Positions 59,604 through 64,000 of a DNA stretch of 64,000 nucleotides are shown here, piece by piece (the first letter of the stretch is position 1; every line of letters starts with the position of its first letter). This stretch comes from [Erwinia] mediterraneensis (GTDB lineage Bacteria; Pseudomonadota; Gammaproteobacteria; Enterobacterales; Enterobacteriaceae): contig NZ_LR026978.1 in NCBI RefSeq assembly GCF_900604315.1, forward strand, positions 124,001-188,000, in the 5' to 3' direction. The notes under the pieces were generated by a model. It made no database searches and was not told the DNA's origin. It worked only from the letters and a program-made list of their open reading frames with translations. Made by a program: the position numbers and the translations under genes.

Positions 59604-60953
59604 CTATTGCAGGGAAGGAAGGAGTTCGCCGCTGCTCTTTTCGCGGTCGATGCCCATGATGTCGAGCAGGTTGTCAACCGCGGCGGCATAGCGCACCGTG
59701 GCATCCCAGCTGTCGTAAAACGCCATCAGGCGCATGCTGTCCGCCTGAAACACATCCTGTTCCACGCTGAGCAGGTCGTTCAGGCTGCGTTTACTCAGAC
59801 GATATTCATCGGCATAGACGTTACGGGTATGTTCAGCGCTGGCCAGCTGGGCCTCACCGGCAAGCTGACGCTGCTGAGCGCCATTCATCTCGGCCCAGGC
59901 GGTCGAGGCGTGCTGATCGATATCGAGTTTGGCCTGCTGCACCGCAGCCTGCGCCGCTTCGCGCTCCCCTTCTGCCGCCCGGGTGCGCGCGCTCACCAGC
60001 CCGCCCTGATAGAGCGGTGCTTCAACCCGCAGCTGCAATTCATCATCCCAGTAAGAACGGCGATCATTTTCGTAGCGTGTACGCCCCGCCTCCAGCCTGA
60101 TGGTGGGCCAGTGGTTCGCCTGCGCCTGGCGCACCCGCTCGCGGGCAGCAACCTGCTGCGCCTGAGCGCTGCGTACCGCCGCGCTGCGCGACCAGGCAAT
60201 GTTATCCAGCCTGATTTGCTGACTAAGCAGCGCCTGCGGCAACTCCGGCAGCGAGTCGGTGACCACGCCGGTAAAGACGGTCAGTTGTGCCTGCGCCGAA
60301 CGCTGTTGTGCCAGATACTGTTCAAGGGTGGCGCGCATCCCCGCAAGGCGCGTTTCCGCCTGCAGCACGTCCGATTGCGAGTTGAGTCCGGCATCGGCAC
60401 GCATTCTGGCGATGTCGCGTACATGCTGCAGTGAGGCGATATTGGCGCGTGCGGCTTGCGCTAACGAGTGATAGCGCTTCACCTGTAAATAGGTCTGCAG
60501 GGTATTTTGCGCCACCGTGGTCATGGTGTTGTAGAGGCTGTAGCGCCAGGCGTCAGACAGCGCCTGCTGCTCATCGATGGCGCCGCCGGTGCGGCCAAAG
60601 TCGTACAGTAGCTGACTGAGAGTGATGCCGCCCGAGGCGGAGTTGTTCAGGCTGCCGGCAGAGTCCGTCTGACGGGAGCGGCCGCCGCTGGCTTGCAGGG
60701 AGATTTGCGGATACCAGCCACTCTCTGCAGCGGCCAACTCCCCCGCCCCTACATGAATCTGGGCGGCGGCGCGGGCGATATCCGGATGCCGGGCAAAGGC
60801 ACGTAAGATGGCTTCGCGTAACGTCAGGCTGGCCCGTTGTTCCTGCTGCGGCGCGGCCTGCCAGTTAAAGTCCGCCAGAGGAGCGGCCTGCGTCAGCGGC
60901 GCAAACAGGCCGCTACAGCCTGACAGACACAGGGAAAGGATAATTTTTTTCAT
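59604..60953 (-). CDS. TolC-family outer membrane protein of the type I system (LapE type)
   Basis: The 449-residue precursor has a signal peptide (to about residue 23, before APLADFNWQ) and two outer-membrane-efflux-protein repeats, rich in Ala and Gln, as in TolC/LapE. It provides the trans-periplasmic duct. The LSGC near residue 13 looks like a lipobox, but the hydrophobic core before it is very short, so a normal cleavage at APLTQA is more likely. A dedicated TolC in the operon, next to the ABC and adaptor genes, is typical of large-adhesin secretion. A 289-base gap separates it from the adhesin-like gene. Confidence 0.92.
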   Translation of the reverse strand: MKKIILSLCLSGCSGLFAPLTQAAPLADFNWQAAPQQEQRASLTLREAILRAFARHPDIARAAAQIHVGAGELAAAESGWYPQISLQASGGRSRQTDSAGSLNNSASGGITLSQLLYDFGRTGGAIDEQQALSDAWRYSLYNTMTTVAQNTLQTYLQVKRYHSLAQAARANIASLQHVRDIARMRADAGLNSQSDVLQAETRLAGMRATLEQYLAQQRSAQAQLTVFTGVVTDSLPELPQALLSQQIRLDNIAWSRSAAVRSAQAQQVAARERVRQAQANHWPTIRLEAGRTRYENDRRSYWDDELQLRVEAPLYQGGLVSARTRAAEGEREAAQAAVQQAKLDIDQHASTAWAEMNGAQQRQLAGEAQLASAEHTRNVYADEYRLSKRSLNDLLSVEQDVFQADSMRLMAFYDSWDATVRYAAAVDNLLDIMGIDREKSSGELLPSLQ

Positions 60954-61242
60954 AAGTCACACCAGCAAACGATCTTATTGTCATTGTGTTTTCCTGGTGT
61001 TTACAGCAAAGGCCGCGCCAGCAGCGCAGCAAAGAAAAAGCGATTTTTTAAATAAACGCGTCCGGCAAAAAGCGCAGCGCTGCCTGTTGGCCTTTACAGT
61101 AATAGTTCAGATTTGCCGCTTCGTCCTGCGAAAAGTTGATGAATTTTTTATTATTTTTTTGTCGTACAAAAGCTGAACAGCAGGCAGCCGAAAAGCGCTC
61201 TGCCTGCTGCTGCCGGCCCCGTGGTTGATCAACCACGGTTGT
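60954..61242. other. Gap between the Ig-like protein gene and the secretion genes
   Basis: These 289 bases hold no gene. On the minus strand, near the Ig-like gene, they begin with a 20-bp palindrome (61219-61238). The centre (around 61040-61190) is AT-rich, including TTTATTATTTTTTTG on the plus strand. A promoter for the three secretion genes could be located here; I saw no clear -10/-35 pair. Confidence 0.5.
61219..61238. repeat. Perfect 20-bp palindrome after the Ig-like protein gene
   Basis: CCGTGGTTGATCAACCACGG is self-complementary over all 20 bases, with GATC in the centre. It starts four bases after the stop codon of the Ig-like gene. As RNA it makes an 8-bp stem with a 4-base loop; no T tract follows. 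Confidence 0.75.
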
Positions 61243-63174
61243 TCATACCAGTCCCGGCACCACGTGCTGCGTCTGCAGCAGATCCGCCAGCGTCACTGAT
61301 ATCGCGGCAGTTGCCGTGCTGTCTGCATCCTGTACGTCCGGCGCCTGCCAGTGCCCTTCGTCGCTTTGCAGCCGGGCAAGCTGACTGACATCCGCCGTTT
61401 CGCTGTCGGAAGCGGACGTTGCGGTTTCGGTTTCGGTTTCGGTTTCGGTTTCGGTGGTCAGGTTATCCAGCCAGCGATCGAGATCGCCATTTTCAATCGT
61501 GCTGTCAGTCAGCGGGGCATCCGGGGCGGGGGTAGAGAAGTTATGCGTCTCCACGGTGAAAAAGTTGGTCAGGGTGCTGGAGGCGCTGTTGCCATACTCA
61601 TCCTGCTGCCACACCGTCACGGTCACCGGCCCGTCCGGCAGCGCCAGCAGGTCTTCACTGCTCAGCGTGACCATCCCCTGCTCCGGCTGATAGGTTTTGC
61701 CGTTCAGGGTCAGACTTTTCACCCCTTCAATATAAAAACTGAGATCGCTTTGCGCCTCTTCCCTGCTCAACACCATATCTCCGCCGATGTTAAGTTCATA
61801 GTAGACCGGCGGCAGCGTAGTGATGATGTTGAACTCAAACTGACCATCAACAAAATTGCCCGCCACATCCTGGCTCCAGGCGTGCAGCTCGCCCCGATGG
61901 ATAAAATCCGCCACCTCATCAGCCGGGATCAGCAGGCTCCAGCGGCCATCCGCCTGCACGCTGGCCTGATAATCTTTGCCGCCGCCATCATTGAGAAAGA
62001 GCGTCTGGCCGGGCAATACCTGGCTCAGACTGCCGGTCAGCAGCAGGTCCTGCTGCAACTCCAGCGCATTCACCACGTTATCGCGGGTGACATTATCAAA
62101 ATGGATATCGGGCAGGCTCTCCCAGTGGGTGATAAGCGTCACGTCGGCGTAGGTCGTAGCCAGCTTGCCGTTGGGATCGGTCGCGCTGACCTCAACGCGC
62201 CAGATGCCATCCGGAATAGTGCTCAGCTCGGTGTCGGTAAGTGACACCCACCAGCGACCGTCGCTGTCGACCAGCCCACGATAACTCTGACCGTTAAGGG
62301 TGGCCGTTACCCAGGATCCGGCGGGCAGATGGGTGGAGCTGCCGCTGATCTGCATCCCGTACATCCCCTCCTGACAGCCTACCGCGTTATCTTCCATAAT
62401 CGGATCCAGCGTCAGCGTCGGCATCACGCTGCGATCAACATACCAGCCAAAATCCACCCCGGTGGTGGTGCTGTTACCCGCTTTGTCGGTGATAGTCAGC
62501 GTGAAACTGTAGTTGCCATCAGGCAATCCCTGCATCGCGTCGGACGGCATGGAGGCGTTCCAGTAGCCCCACTCATTAACGCTACTCTGCCAACTCTGAT
62601 CGCCAAAGGTCAGGGTAACGGTGGATCCCGGCTCGGTTTCCGCCCGTCCGCGCACATGAATGCGATTATTCGCCTCCCAGGCGGCAACCACGCCGTCAGC
62701 CGCCACGGGTTCGTAAATGCGCAGCGCATCCGGCGCGTGGGTATCTTTGCTGAAGGTCGCCTGGGCGACATGCTGCTCCCCGGCACTGTTGCTGGTGCTG
62801 AGCTGTACGCTCTGTTTACCCTCTGCCAGCGCCTGCAGCTGATCGCGCGTCATCTCCAGCGTCCAGCGCCCCTCTTCCGTCACTTCCGCCTGGTAGCTGC
62901 TGCTGCCGAGCGTAACCGTGACCTCCTGATCGCTGCCGCTCAGTCCGCTGCTGCCGCTGAGGGTTTGCGCGCTGCTGCTCTCCGCCAGATTCAGCCATCC
63001 GTCGGCAAAAAGCGTGTCGATAGCAGGCGCATCGGCAGTCTCCGCCGTTAGCGGCTGCGCCGCCTGCGCGGTCATGGGGGTGGCAGGAGGAAGGGTAGTG
63101 TCGGTCGCCAGCGAGCCCAGCGCCTGTTCAAGACGGGCCAGGCGGGCGGCGTCAGTGTGATTGCGGTTTGCCAT
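61243..63174 (-). CDS. Compact Ig-like repeat protein, probable type I secretion substrate
   Basis: The 643-residue, acidic protein has no Sec signal. After an N-terminal helix (ARLARLEQALGSLA) come about five Ig-like modules of around 95 residues, each with the bacterial adhesin pattern (for example TATLNGQSYRGLVDSDGRWW and TVTLTFGDQSWQSSVNEWGY). A Thr-Glu repeat linker (TETETETETETETA, near residue 560) and an acidic C-terminus ending SVTLADLLQTQHVVPGLV follow. The pattern resembles BapA/SiiE/LapA-like adhesins, which end in a type I signal, but those have thousands of residues. There is no visible LapG cleavage motif in a canonical retention module. Start: 63174 or the ATG at 63177, both behind GAGG. 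Confidence 0.8.
   Translation of the reverse strand: MANRNHTDAARLARLEQALGSLATDTTLPPATPMTAQAAQPLTAETADAPAIDTLFADGWLNLAESSSAQTLSGSSGLSGSDQEVTVTLGSSSYQAEVTEEGRWTLEMTRDQLQALAEGKQSVQLSTSNSAGEQHVAQATFSKDTHAPDALRIYEPVAADGVVAAWEANNRIHVRGRAETEPGSTVTLTFGDQSWQSSVNEWGYWNASMPSDAMQGLPDGNYSFTLTITDKAGNSTTTGVDFGWYVDRSVMPTLTLDPIMEDNAVGCQEGMYGMQISGSSTHLPAGSWVTATLNGQSYRGLVDSDGRWWVSLTDTELSTIPDGIWRVEVSATDPNGKLATTYADVTLITHWESLPDIHFDNVTRDNVVNALELQQDLLLTGSLSQVLPGQTLFLNDGGGKDYQASVQADGRWSLLIPADEVADFIHRGELHAWSQDVAGNFVDGQFEFNIITTLPPVYYELNIGGDMVLSREEAQSDLSFYIEGVKSLTLNGKTYQPEQGMVTLSSEDLLALPDGPVTVTVWQQDEYGNSASSTLTNFFTVETHNFSTPAPDAPLTDSTIENGDLDRWLDNLTTETETETETETATSASDSETADVSQLARLQSDEGHWQAPDVQDADSTATAAISVTLADLLQTQHVVPGLV
61423..61452 (-). 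repeat. Tandem hexanucleotide repeat (GGTTTC)5 in the Ig-like gene
   Basis: Five head-to-tail copies of GGTTTC (plus strand) encode Glu-Thr pairs on the minus strand. The unit is a multiple of three, so gain or loss of copies keeps the reading frame and would change linker length only. Confidence 0.85.
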
Positions 63175-63454
63175 CATTAACCTCGTGTCAGGAAAGCACT
63201 TATGCGCCGTCATGCAGGCGGCAGAACTCACGCTTGCAGACGGCCGTGTTTGTGCGGGCTGCAAAAAGCCCGTTTCACCTGGTGGAATCGGTTACCGACA
63301 AGGTAACAAGAAGGCATGACCGCAAAGGCGCAGTCAGGATAGCGAACCTGCATCAGCAAGCTGACTTTATGTTTTTTTAACCGCACGCAGCCAGCAGCAA
63401 CAGTCCCGGCTGAAGAAGATTACGGGAATAACGCGCTGGTGACGCCCGGGAGCA

Positions 63455-63498
63455 AACAAAAAGAAAAATCAGCAAAGGCACATGCCCCTGCTGATTTC
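63455..63498 (-). terminator. Intrinsic terminator upstream of the Ig-like gene
   Basis: AAATCAGCA and TGCTGATTT form a 9-bp stem with an inner GGCA/TGCC pairing. Read on the minus strand, it is followed by TTCTTTTTG. It faces towards the Ig-like gene but lies about 280 bases before its start, so it ends a separate transcript or acts as an attenuator in a long leader. Confidence 0.7.
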
Positions 63499-63534
63499 AT
63501 TAATCTACCTTGAGTATTGTGCGCGGGTAAAGCC
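63455..63534 (-). ncRNA. Candidate small RNA or attenuated leader
   Basis: On the minus strand a TATAAA (63546-63541) would set a start near 63534 at GGGGGCTTTACCC, and the terminator above ends it after about 80 bases, the size of a typical Hfq-type RNA. The 3' hairpin with TTCTTTTT fits. No good -35 is seen, and I do not recognise the sequence as a known RNA. A 26-codon frame (63500-63420, MKSAGACAFADFS start, behind AAGG) overlaps the hairpin and could make this a leader-peptide region instead. Confidence 0.3.
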
Positions 63535-63954
63535 CCCGTTTTTATAAATTTAAATTCAGGTTTGCTTTTTAATCAGAAATAAGACGCGGGTGCTGATAGC
63601 TGACCACAATCTGAAAAGTGTTATTCGCAGAAGGCGGGCGAAAAAAACGGCTGAATCAGGCAAAACCCTCGCCCGGGAGGCGGCAAGAAGAGATAGCTCA
63701 TCAGTGGAAGGTGACGCTGACGGCGTTTTAGCGGCGAGAAGCAGCAGATAATTTGATTTAAGTGCGGCACAACAGGATTTCTCAGACCAGGAAAGTTCTG
63801 GAAAAGAAAATTCTGCGTTAAAAAAGCGGTAAAATCGCGCTTTTGCAGGCTATGCCAGGCGTCTGGAAACAGATTTCAGGCCTGTTTTGCAGGAAATTTC
63901 GCCAGCAAAGCTTTACTGCTAAACTTGGCCTTTTCTTAATGTAAGAATTTTATT

Positions 63955-64000
63955 ATGACTGCACTGGACGCGACTCAGCAAAACAAAAAGGCCCAATACC
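63955..64000 (+). CDS. Start of an unidentified gene (partial at window edge)
   Basis: An ATG at 63955 opens a frame reading MTALDATQQNKKAQY to the end of the window. The upstream TAAGAATTTTATT gives a weak ribosome binding site. Fifteen codons are too few to identify the product. Confidence 0.45.
   Translation, partial: MTALDATQQNKKAQY

Larger units (their letters stand above)
63178..63954. other. 777-bp non-coding region upstream of the Ig-like gene
   Basis: No convincing protein gene is found here. The region must hold the promoters of the leftward Ig-like gene and the rightward gene at 63955. Notable are a minus-strand terminator at 63455-63498, a weak plus-strand hairpin near 63523-63545, and a TATAAA box at 63546-63541 on the minus strand (see the ncRNA candidate). 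Several short frames exist but lack support. Confidence 0.5.

Noticed and set aside
59604..60953. TolC-type protein as a lipoprotein (LSGC near residue 13)
   Set aside because: The hydrophobic stretch before the cysteine is too short for a normal lipoprotein signal, and LapE/TolC proteins are not lipidated.
63420..63500. 26-residue protein gene on the minus strand
   Set aside because: It has a fair ribosome binding site but is cut by a strong terminator hairpin within its first codons, so I list it only under the small RNA/attenuator finding.

Overview
The window is chromosomal DNA of a gammaproteobacterium of the order Enterobacterales, most likely family Erwiniaceae (Pantoea, Erwinia or Mixta-like). 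Gene content and order follow the Escherichia coli cdd-sanA-mgl-folE-lysP-nfo-fru-yeiP-mepS-yej-rplY-proL ... ompC region gene by gene, with moderately high GC. Several E. coli genes are missing (cirA, nupX/rihB, setB, ada, the nap/ccm block) and other genes stand in their place. This is an inference from protein recognition by eye; no database search was run.

Positions 1-22.5 kb: the end of cdd, maeA (malic enzyme, not at this locus in E. coli), sanA, then a leftward block for galactose uptake and control (mglBAC, galS) with yeiB and folE. A formaldehyde detoxification pair (frmA-like, fghA/yeiG) follows with a PtrR-like LysR regulator. Next come lysP, yeiE, a DUF1232 gene, yeiH and nfo, and then the fructose PTS operon fruBKA. 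Control sites are readable: class II CRP and GalR/GalS operators before mglB and galS, and two Cra boxes before fruB.

Positions 22.5-30.5 kb: a three-gene sugar-acid cassette (ACS-type transporter, rhamnonate-dehydratase-like enolase, FadR-type GntR regulator) with a 16-bp palindromic operator candidate, followed by yeiW, yeiP, zigA, lpxT and mepS. Positions 30.6-46.1 kb: pdeN, the yejABEF peptide ABC importer, yejG, bcr, rsuA, radD, rplY, yejK, yejL, yejM and tRNA-Pro(GGG), all in E. coli order.

Positions 46.1-56.1 kb are more variable: two unrecognised small genes, a YdeP-type molybdopterin oxidoreductase, a 25-residue micro-ORF, an orphan EntD-type phosphopantetheinyl transferase, yojI with a Fur-like box, alkB and apbE (ada is absent between them), a small unrecognised ORF, an OmpC-type porin, and next to it a clear MicF small RNA. 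Positions 56.2-63.2 kb hold a complete leftward type I secretion system (adaptor, ABC transporter with a C39-like domain, TolC-type outer membrane protein). Upstream of it lies a compact 643-residue protein of about five Ig-like modules that is the likely exported substrate. The last 0.8 kb is non-coding, with a possible small RNA and the first codons of one more gene.

The most interesting parts are the unusually small Ig-like substrate candidate of the type I system with its tandem hexamer repeat, the non-coding stretch in front of it, the sugar-acid cassette with its candidate operators, and the orphan PPTase next to a possibly Fur-controlled peptide/siderophore-type exporter.
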